From NCBI RefSeq assembly GCF_025506335.1, contig NZ_JANZYO010000005.1:402453-466452 (forward strand): DNA of 64,000 bases. Reading direction: 5' to 3'. Below the pieces are notes generated by a model. The model was not told the origin of the DNA. It made no database searches and saw only the letters and a program-made list of their open reading frames with translations. How positions within the stretch are numbered: the first letter of the stretch is position 1; every line of letters starts with the position of its first letter. Made by a program: the position numbers and the translations under genes. Of the stretch, positions 9,722 through 18,606 are shown one piece after another. Source of the DNA: Mumia quercus (GTDB taxonomy: Bacteria > Actinomycetota > Actinomycetes > Propionibacteriales > Nocardioidaceae).

Positions 9722-10369
9722 GTGACTTCCCCAGAGAGCACCCCTGGTACGATCCCGCCCGTACGCCGTGTGGTCATCGCCGAGGACGAGGCCCTGATCC
9801 GTCTCGACCTCGCCGAGATGCTCGCTGAGGAGGGCGTGGAGGTCGTCGGCCAGGCGGCCGACGGCGAGCAGGCGGTCGCCCTCGCGGAGGAGCTGCGTCC
9901 GGACCTGGTCGTGCTGGACGTCAAGATGCCCAAGCTCGACGGCATCTCGGCCGCCGAGCGCATCGCCTCCCAGCGGATCGCGCCTGTCGTGATGCTCACG
10001 GCCTTCAGCCAGCGCGAGCTGGTCGAGCGGGCCCGAGACGCCGGCGCCATGGCGTACCTCGTCAAACCGTTCAGCAAGTCCGACCTCGTCCCCGCCATCG
10101 AGATGGCGGTCAGCCGCTTCGCCGAGATCGCGGCGCTCGAGGCGGAGGTCGCGGGGCTGGAGGACCGTCTGGAGACGCGGCGCGCCGTCGAGCGCGCCAA
10201 GGGACTCCTCCAGGAGGCGCTGGGGATCACCGAGCCGCAGGCGTTCCGGTGGATCCAGAAGACCGCGATGGACCTACGGATGTCGATGCGCGCCGTCGCC
10301 GAGGGAGTCGTCGAGCACGGTCCCGCCCTCGGTGGGGCCGCGGCGGACGCTCCGTCCGACACCCCCTAG
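9722..10369 (+). CDS. pdtaR: ANTAR-domain response regulator (PdtaR type)
   Basis: This 215-residue protein has an N-terminal receiver domain (VVIAEDEALIRLDLAEML, phosphoacceptor Asp66 in VVLDVKMPKLDG, Thr in VVMLTAF, Lys in YLVKPFSK). It ends in an ANTAR RNA-binding domain (ERAKGLLQEALGITEPQAFRWIQ). Such proteins act as phosphorylation-dependent transcription antiterminators that bind paired hairpins in mRNA leaders; the M. tuberculosis homologue Rv1626 is controlled by the kinase PdtaS. No kinase gene is adjacent. The gene is leaderless and is followed after 10 bp by a convergent gene. Confidence 0.93.
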   Translation: MTSPESTPGTIPPVRRVVIAEDEALIRLDLAEMLAEEGVEVVGQAADGEQAVALAEELRPDLVVLDVKMPKLDGISAAERIASQRIAPVVMLTAFSQRELVERARDAGAMAYLVKPFSKSDLVPAIEMAVSRFAEIAALEAEVAGLEDRLETRRAVERAKGLLQEALGITEPQAFRWIQKTAMDLRMSMRAVAEGVVEHGPALGGAAADAPSDTP

Positions 10370-10379
10370 CTCGCGCGCG

Positions 10380-11132
10380 TCAGCGCAGCCAGATCACCGT
10401 CTGGACGAGCAGCGGGGCGACGACCAGAGCCGGGAGCATGTCGCCGACCGCCACCGGACGGATGTTGAGCAGCCGCAGCGCCACGCCGACGAGGAGCACG
10501 CCGCCGGTCGCGGTCAGGGCGACGACGTGGGGCTCGGGGACGAACGACCCCATGAGCGCGCCGAGGAGCGTGAACGCACCCTGCACCACGCCCACCGTGA
10601 GCGCGGACGCCATCACGCCGATCCCGAGGGACGCCGCGAAGGCGATCGCGGCGAACCCGTCGAGCGCGGACTTGAGCAGCAGCTGCTGCGCGCCGCCGCC
10701 CAGCCCGTCGGTGATCGACCCCAAGATGGTGAGGGGCCCGACGCAGAAGACCAGCGAGGCCGTCATGAACCCCTCGACGAACCGCGCCCGGGCGCCGTCG
10801 TCGCCGGCACCGCCCATCCGCGACTGCAGGACCACACCGACCCTCTCCAGCCGGTGCTCGATCCGTAGGAGCGAGCCGGCGAACCCACCGAGGACGACCG
10901 CGCCGAGGACGATGAGCACGGGGGCGTTCGGGCCCACCGCGTCCGAGAGGAGGCGGTCGGTGACCGCGACGGCCGACAGGGCGGCGATCAAGAGCGTCAC
11001 GAGGCCGAGACCGTCGGTGACGACCGCGCGCGTACGGGCCGGGAGCCGGTGCCCGACCAGGAGCCCGATGCCGGAGCCGGCCAGCACCGCGAGCACGTTC
11101 ACGACCGTCCCTGCCCCGATGAACACTGCCAC
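10380..11132 (-). CDS. DUF554 family membrane protein
   Basis: This 250-residue polytopic protein starts MAVFIGAGTVVNVLAVLAGSGIGLLVGHRLP and contains LVFCVGPLTILGSITDGL and LKSALDGFAAIAFAASLGIGV, typical of DUF554 (YdfK-like) proteins, whose transport function is unproven. The GTG start at 11132 follows a gagga-like ribosome-binding site. The much longer upstream open frame is antisense to the GNAT gene and is not used. It is convergent with pdtaR. Confidence 0.85.
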   Translation of the reverse strand: MAVFIGAGTVVNVLAVLAGSGIGLLVGHRLPARTRAVVTDGLGLVTLLIAALSAVAVTDRLLSDAVGPNAPVLIVLGAVVLGGFAGSLLRIEHRLERVGVVLQSRMGGAGDDGARARFVEGFMTASLVFCVGPLTILGSITDGLGGGAQQLLLKSALDGFAAIAFAASLGIGVMASALTVGVVQGAFTLLGALMGSFVPEPHVVALTATGGVLLVGVALRLLNIRPVAVGDMLPALVVAPLLVQTVIWLR

Positions 11133-11223
11133 TCCTCGGCTCGTCCGACATCGCCCCGACCTTGTGACAAGAGCGTCCGCCACCGCGTAGTGTTTCACCC
11201 TGAGTCGACCCGAAGGGGGCCTG

Positions 11224-11832
11224 GTGGCACGGACGCCGCTGGAGGTGCGCGAGGCGGTTCCCGCCGACGCATCGGCACTGATCGACCTCTGGAGGCTGTG
11301 CGTAGCCGGGGACCCCGCGACGGCCGGCGACGTCGGTCCGTCCTTGGTGGTCTGGCACGAGCCCTCGGTCGGCGAGGCGACCGAGGCGCTGCGGCTGCTC
11401 GAGGCCGACGACCGTCGCCGCCTCTGCGTCGCGACGGTCGGCGAGCGGGTCGTCGGGGCGATCCACGTCGAGCTGGCCACCACGACGCCGCTGCACCTCA
11501 GCAGCACCGTCGTCGTCAGCGAGCTGCACGTCCACCCGAGCTTTCGTCGCCGGGGGATCGCCTCGTCGCTGATGGGGGTCGCGGTGGAGTGGGCCGAGGC
11601 GGCGGGCTCGGGGCTGGTGTACGCCTGGGCGCCGTCGGCCTCCCGTGACGCGCACCGCTTCCTGACCAGGATCGGCTTCGGGCAGTACGCGACCGTCCGC
11701 GCTGCCCGCCTGCGCGTCCTGCAGGCCCGCGCCGCCGCCCGGGCCAGCGGCCGGGGCACCGGCCGGCTGATCGCCGTGCGCCGCTCGCTGCGGCGGGCTC
11801 ACGACGGCCTCGCCCGGACCGGCCGCGACTGA
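11224..11832 (+). CDS. GNAT family N-acetyltransferase
   Basis: This 202-residue protein shows the GNAT order: an N-terminal VREAVPADASALIDLW strand/helix, a central beta-strand pair, then the acetyl-CoA pyrophosphate loop ELHVHPSFRRRGIASSLM and C-terminal AHRFLTRIGFGQYATV. The last 50 residues are Arg/Ala-rich and outside the fold. The substrate cannot be predicted. The GTG start is preceded by gaaggggg, and the gene lies just upstream of polA. Confidence 0.85.
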   Translation: MARTPLEVREAVPADASALIDLWRLCVAGDPATAGDVGPSLVVWHEPSVGEATEALRLLEADDRRRLCVATVGERVVGAIHVELATTTPLHLSSTVVVSELHVHPSFRRRGIASSLMGVAVEWAEAAGSGLVYAWAPSASRDAHRFLTRIGFGQYATVRAARLRVLQARAAARASGRGTGRLIAVRRSLRRAHDGLARTGRD

Positions 11833-11877
11833 CGCCGGCCACCGAAAGGCGTCGGGATCTGCGTCGGTGGCGCCCGT

Positions 11878-11889
11878 TAGAGTCGGTGC
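11878..11889 (+). promoter_or_regulatory. -10 box of a probable leaderless polA promoter
   Basis: TAGAGT at 11878-11883 is separated by 6 nt from the polA GTG start. No Shine-Dalgarno sequence precedes the start codon. Confidence 0.55.
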
Positions 11890-14589
11890 GTGGACTCGAC
11901 CAGCACCGCTGACCCTGCGCGCGCCGACTCCGGCCGCCTCCTTCTCATCGACGGCCACTCGGTGGCCTACCGTGCGTTCTTCGCCCTTCCCGTCGAGAAC
12001 TTCTCGACGACCACGGGCCAGCACACCAACGCGGTCTACGGGTTCACGTCGATGCTGATCAACGTCCTGCGCGACGAGCAGCCGACTCACCTGGCGGTGG
12101 CCTTCGACGTCTCGCGCAAGACCTTCCGCAGCGAGGAGTACGCCGAGTACAAGGCCAACCGCTCCAAGTCCCCCGACGAGTTCACCGGTCAGGTCGGCCT
12201 CATCAAGGAGGTCCTCGACGCGCTCCACGTGACCTACCTGGAGCTCGAGGGCTTCGAGGCCGACGACATCATCGGCACCCTCGCGACCCGTGCGGAGCAG
12301 GACGGCTACGAGGTCCTCATCTGCACCGGCGACCGTGACGCGCTCCAGCTCGTGTCCGACGCCACGACGGTGCTCTACCCGCGCAAGGGCGTCTCGGACC
12401 TCGCCCGGATGACGCCGTCCGCCGTCGAGGAGAAGTACGGCGTGCGACCCGAGGCGTACCCCGACCTCGCCGCGCTCGTCGGCGAGTCCAGCGACAACCT
12501 CCCCGGTGTGCCTGGGGTCGGCCCCAAGACCGCAGCCAAGTGGCTCGGCCAGTACGGCGGCCTCGAGGGCCTCGTGGCCGACGCCGACAAGGTCACCGGC
12601 AAGGCCGGGCAGTCGTTCCGCGACCACCTCGCCGACGTGATCCGCAACCGCCGCATCAACGCCCTCGTGCGCGACCTCGACCTGCCCGTCACGACCGCCG
12701 ACCTGGCGCTGCAGCCGTGGGACCGCGACGCTGTCCACCAGGTCTTCGACGGTCTGGAGTTCCGGGTGCTGCGCGACCGGCTCTTCCAGACGCTCTCGAC
12801 CGAGGAGCCCGAGGCGGAGGAGGGGTTCGAGGTCTCCGGCGTGGTCCTCGGCGAGGGCGAGGTCGCCGCGTGGCTCGACGAGCACGCACCCGCAGGCGTG
12901 CCGGTCGGCGTACGCGTCGGCGGGGCATGGGGCCGGGGGACCGGCCGGGTCGACTCGCTCGCTCTCGCCACGGGCGACGACGGGGCCGCCTGGTTCGACG
13001 TCGCGACGCTGACGCCCGCCGACGAGGCCGCGGTGGCCGCGTGGCTCGCCGACGAGACCCGCCCGAAGGTGCTCCATGACGCGAAGGGTCCGATCCTCGC
13101 GCTGCGCGCCCAGGGGTGGACGGTCGCAGGCCTTGCCAGCGACACGGCGTTGGCCGCCTACCTGGCCCGCCCCGACCAGCGCTCGTACGACCTCGAGGAC
13201 CTCGCCCTGCGCTACCTCCACCGCGAGCTGCGCGTCGAGGACCACGGCGACCAGCTCACCCTGGACGTCGCCGACGACGCCGCCGCGCAGGACGCGATGC
13301 TCCAGGCGGCGGCCGTGGGAGAGCTGAGCGGCGCCCTCGACGCCGAGCTGGACAAGCAGGGCGGTCGGGCGCTCCTCGACACCGTCGAGCTGCCGCTCGT
13401 GAGCGTGCTGGCCGACATGGAGGAGGTCGGCGTCGCCGTCGACTCCGAGGCGCTCGCCACGCTCGAGGACGAGTTCGCGACGCGGGTCCGTACGGCAGCC
13501 GACGAGGCGTACGAGGTGATCGGCAAGGAGATCAACCTCGGCTCGCCCAAGCAGCTCCAGGTCGTGCTGTTCGACGAGCTCGGCATGCCCAAGACCAAGC
13601 GGACCAAGACCGGCTACACGACCGACGCCGACGCCCTCCAGCAGCTCTACGTCAAGACCGAGCACCCCTTCCTCCTCCACCTGCTGGAGCACCGCGACGC
13701 GACCCGCCTGCGGGTGACGGTCGAGGGCCTGCGCAAGACGGTGGCCCCCGACGGTCGGATCCACACGACGTACAACCAGACGATCGCGGCGACCGGTCGG
13801 CTCAGCTCGGCCGACCCCAACCTCCAGAACATCCCGATCCGCACGGCCGCCGGTCGCCGGATCCGCGAGGCGTTCGTCGTCGGCGAGGGCTTCGAGACCC
13901 TGCTGACGGCCGACTACAGCCAGATCGAGATGCGCATCATGGCCGACCTCTCCGAGGAGCAGGCCCTGATCGACGCGTTCAACTGCGGCGCCGACTTCCA
14001 CACGATCACGGCCTCGCGCGTGTTCCAGGTCGAGCCGGAGGCGATCGACGTCGGGATGCGCTCACGCATCAAGGCGATGAACTACGGCCTCGCGTACGGG
14101 CTCTCCTCGTACGGGCTCAGCCAGCAGCTGGGCATCGAGACGCGTGAGGCACAGGCGCTCATGGACGAGTACTTCGCGCAGTTCGGCGGTGTGCGCGACT
14201 ACCTGCGCGGCGTCGTCGACGACGCCCGTCGGACGGGGTTCACCGAGACGATCATGGGCCGCCGCCGCTACCTGCCCGACCTCGTGAGCGACAACCGCCA
14301 GCGGCGCGAGATGGCCGAGCGCATGGCGCTCAACGCGCCGATCCAGGGCTCGGCAGCCGACATCATCAAGGTCGCGATGCTGGGGGTGCACCGCGCCCTG
14401 CGCGAGGCGGGCCTGCGGTCGCGCATGCTCCTGCAGGTCCACGACGAGCTCGTGCTTGAGGTGGCGACGGGGGAGCGCGACGCCGTCGAGCAGATCGTGC
14501 GCGACGAGATGGGACGGGCGGCCGCCCTCAAGGTGCCGCTCGACGTCTCGGTCGGCATCGGGCGCTCCTGGCACGAGGCGGGCCACTGA
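11890..14589 (+). CDS. polA: DNA polymerase I
   Basis: This 899-residue protein begins with the 5' nuclease domain (LLIDGHSVAYRAFFAL, EADDIIGTLA, GDRDALQL, SSDNLPGVPGVGPKTA). A degenerate 3'-5' exonuclease-like region (about 300-490) seems to lack the usual catalytic acidic triad, as is common in actinobacteria. The C-terminal polymerase domain shows motif A TADYSQIEMRIMA (about 673), motif B RSRIKAMNYGLAYGLSSYG (about 722) and motif C LLQVHDELVLEV (about 848). It works in Okazaki-fragment processing and repair. It is probably leaderless, and is convergent with the flippase gene after 13 bp. Confidence 0.98.
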   Translation: MDSTSTADPARADSGRLLLIDGHSVAYRAFFALPVENFSTTTGQHTNAVYGFTSMLINVLRDEQPTHLAVAFDVSRKTFRSEEYAEYKANRSKSPDEFTGQVGLIKEVLDALHVTYLELEGFEADDIIGTLATRAEQDGYEVLICTGDRDALQLVSDATTVLYPRKGVSDLARMTPSAVEEKYGVRPEAYPDLAALVGESSDNLPGVPGVGPKTAAKWLGQYGGLEGLVADADKVTGKAGQSFRDHLADVIRNRRINALVRDLDLPVTTADLALQPWDRDAVHQVFDGLEFRVLRDRLFQTLSTEEPEAEEGFEVSGVVLGEGEVAAWLDEHAPAGVPVGVRVGGAWGRGTGRVDSLALATGDDGAAWFDVATLTPADEAAVAAWLADETRPKVLHDAKGPILALRAQGWTVAGLASDTALAAYLARPDQRSYDLEDLALRYLHRELRVEDHGDQLTLDVADDAAAQDAMLQAAAVGELSGALDAELDKQGGRALLDTVELPLVSVLADMEEVGVAVDSEALATLEDEFATRVRTAADEAYEVIGKEINLGSPKQLQVVLFDELGMPKTKRTKTGYTTDADALQQLYVKTEHPFLLHLLEHRDATRLRVTVEGLRKTVAPDGRIHTTYNQTIAATGRLSSADPNLQNIPIRTAAGRRIREAFVVGEGFETLLTADYSQIEMRIMADLSEEQALIDAFNCGADFHTITASRVFQVEPEAIDVGMRSRIKAMNYGLAYGLSSYGLSQQLGIETREAQALMDEYFAQFGGVRDYLRGVVDDARRTGFTETIMGRRRYLPDLVSDNRQRREMAERMALNAPIQGSAADIIKVAMLGVHRALREAGLRSRMLLQVHDELVLEVATGERDAVEQIVRDEMGRAAALKVPLDVSVGIGRSWHEAGH

Positions 14590-14602
14590 CCCCCGCGTGT
14601 CG

Positions 14603-15823
14603 TCAGGGGTTGCGCGCCGCCTGACGGGCCTCGCGGCTCGACAGCACCCACGCCGCCAACGCCACCACGGCCGCGGTCGTGACCATGACGACGACGACCC
14701 CTGCGACGTGCAAGGGCAGCACGAGGATGAGGGTCGCGGCGACGGCGCTCGCCACCCACAGCAGTGCGACGATGCCGTGGGAGCGTCGGGCGAGCGCGTC
14801 GAAGACGAGGAGCTGGACGATCGCGAGCAGCGAGCCCTCCAAGGCGAACAGCCACAGGAGCGGCTGCACCTCGGCGTACTGGTCGCCACCGACGAGCACC
14901 AGCGCCAGCCCTGACAGGGCGGCGGTCGCCGCGGTCGCACACGCGCCGACGATGGCGACGGCGAGGGTGGCGAGCCTGCGCGCGCGGTCGGCGCGGGCGC
15001 GGGCCAGGCGCGGGAAGGCGACGATGCTGACGAACTGGGGGAGGAAGAGCGCCGCCTTGGTCAGGATCAGGCCCGCCCCGTAGAGGCCGCTGTCGTGCGG
15101 ATCGAGCGCGACCCGGGCGAGCAGGGCGTCGAGGTTGCTGAGGACGAGGTATGCCAGCATCGCGTGGGAGCCCGCCAGGACCTCCCACGCGTACGGACGC
15201 CCGCCGGCGACGCCGCCCGTCCTCAGGAGCCGTCCGCAGACGAGGATCGGGAGCCAGGCGCCGACCATGATGCCGGCGACGGCCGCGGTGGGCGTGGTGC
15301 TGATCAGCAGGGCGGCCGTCCCGAAGACGATCCGGCCGACCCCGCTGGTGATGTAGACGACCGAGAGCGTCGTCCACCGGTGCTGGCCCTGCGCGATGCC
15401 CGCCAGCGCGCCCATCAGGGTCAGCGGGACGACCGCCGCGCCGCAGAGCACCACGGGCCACGCGGAGTCGAGCTGGAGGATGTCGGCGATGAACGGGCTG
15501 AGGACGGCGAGCACTCCTCCTACCGCCGCCCCCATGCCCAGCGACACGGCTGTTGCGGTCGCCGCGATGCGGTCGGCCGAGCCGGGGGAGACCGCGATCC
15601 GGCGCGCCGTCGTCGTCTGGACGGCCAGCGAGCCGACGTTGGCGACGAGGATGACGCCGAGCAGCGCGGTGAGGGCGCCGAACGAGGACGGGATCAGCAG
15701 CCGGGCGGCGACCAGCGTGAACGCGTAGGCGCCGACGTTCTGGACCATCATCGCCGCAGCGATCCGGCCTCCGGCGCTCACAGCGGTCGACGGACGGCTC
15801 GGCGAGGGCGCGGGCTCAGACAC
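14603..15823 (-). CDS. Polysaccharide flippase-like membrane protein (MOP superfamily)
   Basis: This 406-residue protein has about twelve hydrophobic segments. It starts with GGRIAAAMMVQNVGAYAFTLVAARLLIPSSFGALTALLG, the typical opening of Wzx/oligosaccharide flippases, and contains YLVLSNLDALLARVALDPHDSGLYGAGLILTKAALFLP. It probably moves a lipid-linked glycan across the membrane for the neighbouring envelope cluster. GTG at 15823 is chosen over an upstream ATG because a TATATC -10 box lies 6 nt before it. It is divergent from the next gene. Confidence 0.82.
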   Translation of the reverse strand: MSEPAPSPSRPSTAVSAGGRIAAAMMVQNVGAYAFTLVAARLLIPSSFGALTALLGVILVANVGSLAVQTTTARRIAVSPGSADRIAATATAVSLGMGAAVGGVLAVLSPFIADILQLDSAWPVVLCGAAVVPLTLMGALAGIAQGQHRWTTLSVVYITSGVGRIVFGTAALLISTTPTAAVAGIMVGAWLPILVCGRLLRTGGVAGGRPYAWEVLAGSHAMLAYLVLSNLDALLARVALDPHDSGLYGAGLILTKAALFLPQFVSIVAFPRLARARADRARRLATLAVAIVGACATAATAALSGLALVLVGGDQYAEVQPLLWLFALEGSLLAIVQLLVFDALARRSHGIVALLWVASAVAATLILVLPLHVAGVVVVMVTTAAVVALAAWVLSSREARQAARNP

Positions 15824-15829
15824 GGACCC

Positions 15830-15837
15830 GATATAAC
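15830..15837. promoter_or_regulatory. Shared bidirectional -10 element for two divergent leaderless genes
   Basis: The octamer gatataac gives TATATC on the minus strand (15835 to 15830), 6 nt before the flippase GTG at 15823. It also gives TATAAC on the plus strand (15832-15837), 5 nt before the GTG at 15843. The two start codons are only 19 nt apart, so both promoters must use the same AT-rich core. Confidence 0.6.
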
Positions 15838-15842
15838 CATGC

Positions 15843-17405
15843 GTGATGGGACGACGTCGCTTGGGGAACGCATGGCCGTGGGTCATGGCGCTGCTGGTGT
15901 GCGCGCCGATGCTCGCGCCGGGCTACGTCCTGTCGTACGACATGGTGTTCGTCCCGAGGCTCGACGTCACCCGCGCGGACGTCTGGGGACTGGGGTCGGG
16001 GACCCCGCGTGCGGTGCCGTCCGACGCGGTCGTCGCCCTCGCGAACCTGGCTCTCCCCGGCTGGCTCCTCCAGAAGCTGGTCCTCGTCGGGAGCCTCGTG
16101 GCGGCGGGGGCCGGGGCGATGCGGATGCTGGAGCGCTTCGGGCTCGGCGCGCAGCTGGCCGGGACGACCTGGTTCGTCTGGAACCCGTACGTCGCGGAGC
16201 GCCTCGTGATCGGGCACTGGCCGCTGCTGGTCGCGTACGCGGCGCTGCCGTGGCTGGTCGTCGCCTGCCTGCAGGTCCGTGAGGGCGCGGCGCCGCGGTG
16301 GTGGCGCTGGGCCGTACCCCTGGCGCTGACCGCCCTGAGCCCGGCGTCGGGCGTGATCGGGGCGGTGCTGGCGGTCACGGTGTGCGGGTGGCGGCGGTGC
16401 GGAAGGGTCGCGCTGGTCGCCGTCCTCGTCAACCTGCCGTGGATCGTGGCCGGCTTCGCCCACCCGGGCGCGGGGAGCAGCGACCCGGAGGGGGTCTCGG
16501 TGTTCGCCCTGCGCCCCGAGGCGGGTCTGGGGCGCCTGGGAGCGGCGCTCAGCCTCGGCGGCATCTGGAACGCCGACGTGGTCCCGGACTCCCGCGGCCT
16601 GGTGACCGCGACGGTCTTCTGCCTGGTCCTGTGGGCGGTGATGGCGCTCGGGGCGGTGGCTGCCTGGCGTGGCGGGCCGGCACGCGAGCCCGTACGCGCC
16701 CTGGTGCCTGCGGCGGCGATCGGCCTGGCCGTCGCCCTCGCCGGAGCGTACGTTCCGGCGGCCGTGGAGTGGGTCGTCGAGACGGTCCCGGGCGGTGGCC
16801 TCGTCCGTGACGGCGCGCGCTACCTCGCTCTGCTCGCCCCGCTGCAGGCCGTCCTCGTGGCCTCCGGCGTGGCGGCGCTGGCCGGTCGGGTGCGTGCCGG
16901 CTTCGCGCGGGCGAGCATCCTCGCGGTGGCCGTCCTGCTCCCGATCGCGGCGATGCCGGACCTCGCCTGGGGAGCCGCGGGCAGGCTGGAGCCGGTCTCC
17001 TACCCGGCCGAGTGGGACGAGGCCCGCGCCGCGATCGCCGACAGCGACGCCGAGGGCGACCTCGTGTCCCTGCCGTTCGGCGCGTTCCGCGCGCCGGCCT
17101 GGAACGACGGCCGCGTCGTGCTCGACCCGGCGGGCCGCTACTTCCCTCGTACGACGGTGACCGACGACGAGCTGGTCGTGTCAGGGAGGGTGGTCGCGGG
17201 CGAGGACGAGCGCGCCGACGCGGTGCGCGACGCCCTGGACGCGGGCGACCTGGCGGACGCCTTGCGTGAGCAGGGGATCGGTCTGGTCGTGCTCACACGT
17301 GACGCCTACGGGGCCGAGGCGGTGGAGGAACAGCTGTCCGGGTTCGCGCCGGTCTACACCGGGGACGAGATCGCCGTGTACGAGGTGCCGCCCGAGGGTC
17401 GCTGA
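15843..17405 (+). CDS. Large GT-C-like membrane protein of the envelope-glycan cluster
   Basis: This 520-residue protein has about ten transmembrane segments and an extracytoplasmic C-terminal part. The first loop carries SYDMVFVPRLDVTRADVWGLG, an acidic loop typical of polyprenyl-sugar-dependent (GT-C) transferases. The C-terminal 130 residues (ADSDAEGDLVSLPFGAFRAPAWNDGR onward) resemble the soluble parts of actinobacterial arabinan/mannan transferase-like proteins. It corresponds by type and context to M. tuberculosis Rv0226c-like membrane proteins, though homology was not tested. Substrate unknown. Confidence 0.75.
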   Translation: MMGRRRLGNAWPWVMALLVCAPMLAPGYVLSYDMVFVPRLDVTRADVWGLGSGTPRAVPSDAVVALANLALPGWLLQKLVLVGSLVAAGAGAMRMLERFGLGAQLAGTTWFVWNPYVAERLVIGHWPLLVAYAALPWLVVACLQVREGAAPRWWRWAVPLALTALSPASGVIGAVLAVTVCGWRRCGRVALVAVLVNLPWIVAGFAHPGAGSSDPEGVSVFALRPEAGLGRLGAALSLGGIWNADVVPDSRGLVTATVFCLVLWAVMALGAVAAWRGGPAREPVRALVPAAAIGLAVALAGAYVPAAVEWVVETVPGGGLVRDGARYLALLAPLQAVLVASGVAALAGRVRAGFARASILAVAVLLPIAAMPDLAWGAAGRLEPVSYPAEWDEARAAIADSDAEGDLVSLPFGAFRAPAWNDGRVVLDPAGRYFPRTTVTDDELVVSGRVVAGEDERADAVRDALDAGDLADALREQGIGLVVLTRDAYGAEAVEEQLSGFAPVYTGDEIAVYEVPPEGR

Positions 17406-17406
17406 C

Positions 17407-18291
17407 TCAGGTCGCGACGCCGAGGGCGAACGTCGCCAGCCAGACGAGCCCGATCGCCTGGAGGACGTGGTCGCGCAGCACGATGTCCTCCGGCTCGCCG
17501 GCAAGCCCACGGTCGATGTCGACGGCGTAGCGCAGCAGCGCGAGGACGAACGGAGCGATCGAGATCGCCTGCCACGGGATGCCGGTGCCGGGCGAGATCT
17601 CGAAGGCCCACAGGCTGTAGGCGGTGATCGTGACCCCTGCGGCCAGGCCCCAGACGAAGCGGAGGTACGACTCGGAGTACAGCGACAGCGACCGGCGGGT
17701 CCCCGCGGCGCTGCCGAGGCTGTGCATCTCGGAGTAGCGCTTCCCGGCGACCATGAAGAGCGACCCGAACGCCGCGACGAGCAGGAACCACTGGGAGAGC
17801 GCGACGTCGACGGCGACACCGCCGCCCACCGCCCGGAGCAGGAAGCCCGAGGCGACGACGGCGAGGTCGATGACCGCCATGTGCTTGAGCCAGAGGGCGT
17901 AGGAGACCTGGAGAGCCGCGTAGATGACGAGCGTGAGGCCCAGCCGGACGTCCAGCCAGGTGCCGGTGGCGATCCCCAGGCCGGCGAGGATCGCGGCGGC
18001 GAGCAGGGCGAGGCGCGGAGTGACCTCTCCTGCGGCGATGGGACGCATGGACTTGAGGGGGTGGCGTCGGTCCTCCTCGGCGTCGCAGACATCGTTCGTG
18101 AGGTACACGGCGGCCGACACGAGGGTGAAGGCCACGACGGCGACGAGGACGCGCCAGAGGACGTGGGGCTCGGCCAGAACGCCCGCGGCCAGGGGTGCCG
18201 TGACGACGATGAGATTCTTCAGCCACTGGCGCGGTCTCATCGAGACGACGAGGCTCATGGCTCTGGACCGCCGCGGTGGGTAGGGTCTCAT
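17407..18291 (-). CDS. ubiA: Decaprenyl-phosphate phosphoribosyltransferase-like UbiA prenyltransferase
   Basis: This 294-residue membrane enzyme has the UbiA motif YLTNDVCDAEEDRRHPLKSMRPIAAGEV (about residues 65-92), with Asp residues for Mg-diphosphate binding, and a second Asp-rich loop equivalent around MAVIDLAVVASGFLLRAVGG. The HPLKSMRPIA wording is typical of DPPR synthase (Rv3806c type), which attaches phosphoribose to decaprenyl phosphate, the first step to the arabinose donor DPA. Its place beside AftD fits that role. ATG at 18291 is used; an in-frame GTG at 18303 is a possible alternative. Confidence 0.86.
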   Translation of the reverse strand: MRPYPPRRSRAMSLVVSMRPRQWLKNLIVVTAPLAAGVLAEPHVLWRVLVAVVAFTLVSAAVYLTNDVCDAEEDRRHPLKSMRPIAAGEVTPRLALLAAAILAGLGIATGTWLDVRLGLTLVIYAALQVSYALWLKHMAVIDLAVVASGFLLRAVGGGVAVDVALSQWFLLVAAFGSLFMVAGKRYSEMHSLGSAAGTRRSLSLYSESYLRFVWGLAAGVTITAYSLWAFEISPGTGIPWQAISIAPFVLALLRYAVDIDRGLAGEPEDIVLRDHVLQAIGLVWLATFALGVAT

Positions 18292-18429
18292 GGTGCGCCT
18301 CACCTTAGAGGATCGTGGGAGCCGGTCTGCTCGCAGACGGCACGGCCCGAGCGAGTTCTCCGGTGTGGTGGCCCAGGTGGCCGAGCGGCTGGTACCGTGG
18401 CGGCTCTGACTTCAGGAGGGAAGATTTTC

Positions 18430-18579
18430 GTGGGTGGATTCCTTGGTGGCGTGGCCGCGGTCGTCGTGGGCGCTGGGCTGGGCGCAGCAACCGTCGTCGG
18501 TGTCGTCCAGTCTCAGGCGGCGTCGGACAGCCCGACTCAGCCGACGTCGTCCGTCGTGAACTACGGCTCCAACAACTGA
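18430..18579 (+). CDS. DUF2613 small membrane/secreted protein
   Basis: This 49-residue protein starts GTG after aggagg (18414-18419). It has one glycine-rich hydrophobic helix (FLGGVAAVVVGAGLGAATVVGVV) and a short polar tail (TSSVVNYGSNN). Size and pattern match DUF2613 proteins, which in mycobacteria (Rv0236A) lie next to aftD, as here. The function is unknown; proximity suggests a partner of the arabinan machinery. It is followed by a strong hairpin at 18611-18648. Confidence 0.78.
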   Translation: MGGFLGGVAAVVVGAGLGAATVVGVVQSQAASDSPTQPTSSVVNYGSNN

Positions 18580-18606
18580 CGATCACGCCGACACGTCGGT
18601 TTCATC

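Noticed and set aside
12375-13145. Minus-strand Ser/Arg-rich frame inside polA
   Set aside because: Typical alternative-frame composition in GC-rich DNA; no start signals.
10366-14001. 1211-codon minus-strand frame across polA and the GNAT gene
   Set aside because: Low-complexity composition mirroring polA codons; polA on the plus strand has all catalytic motifs.
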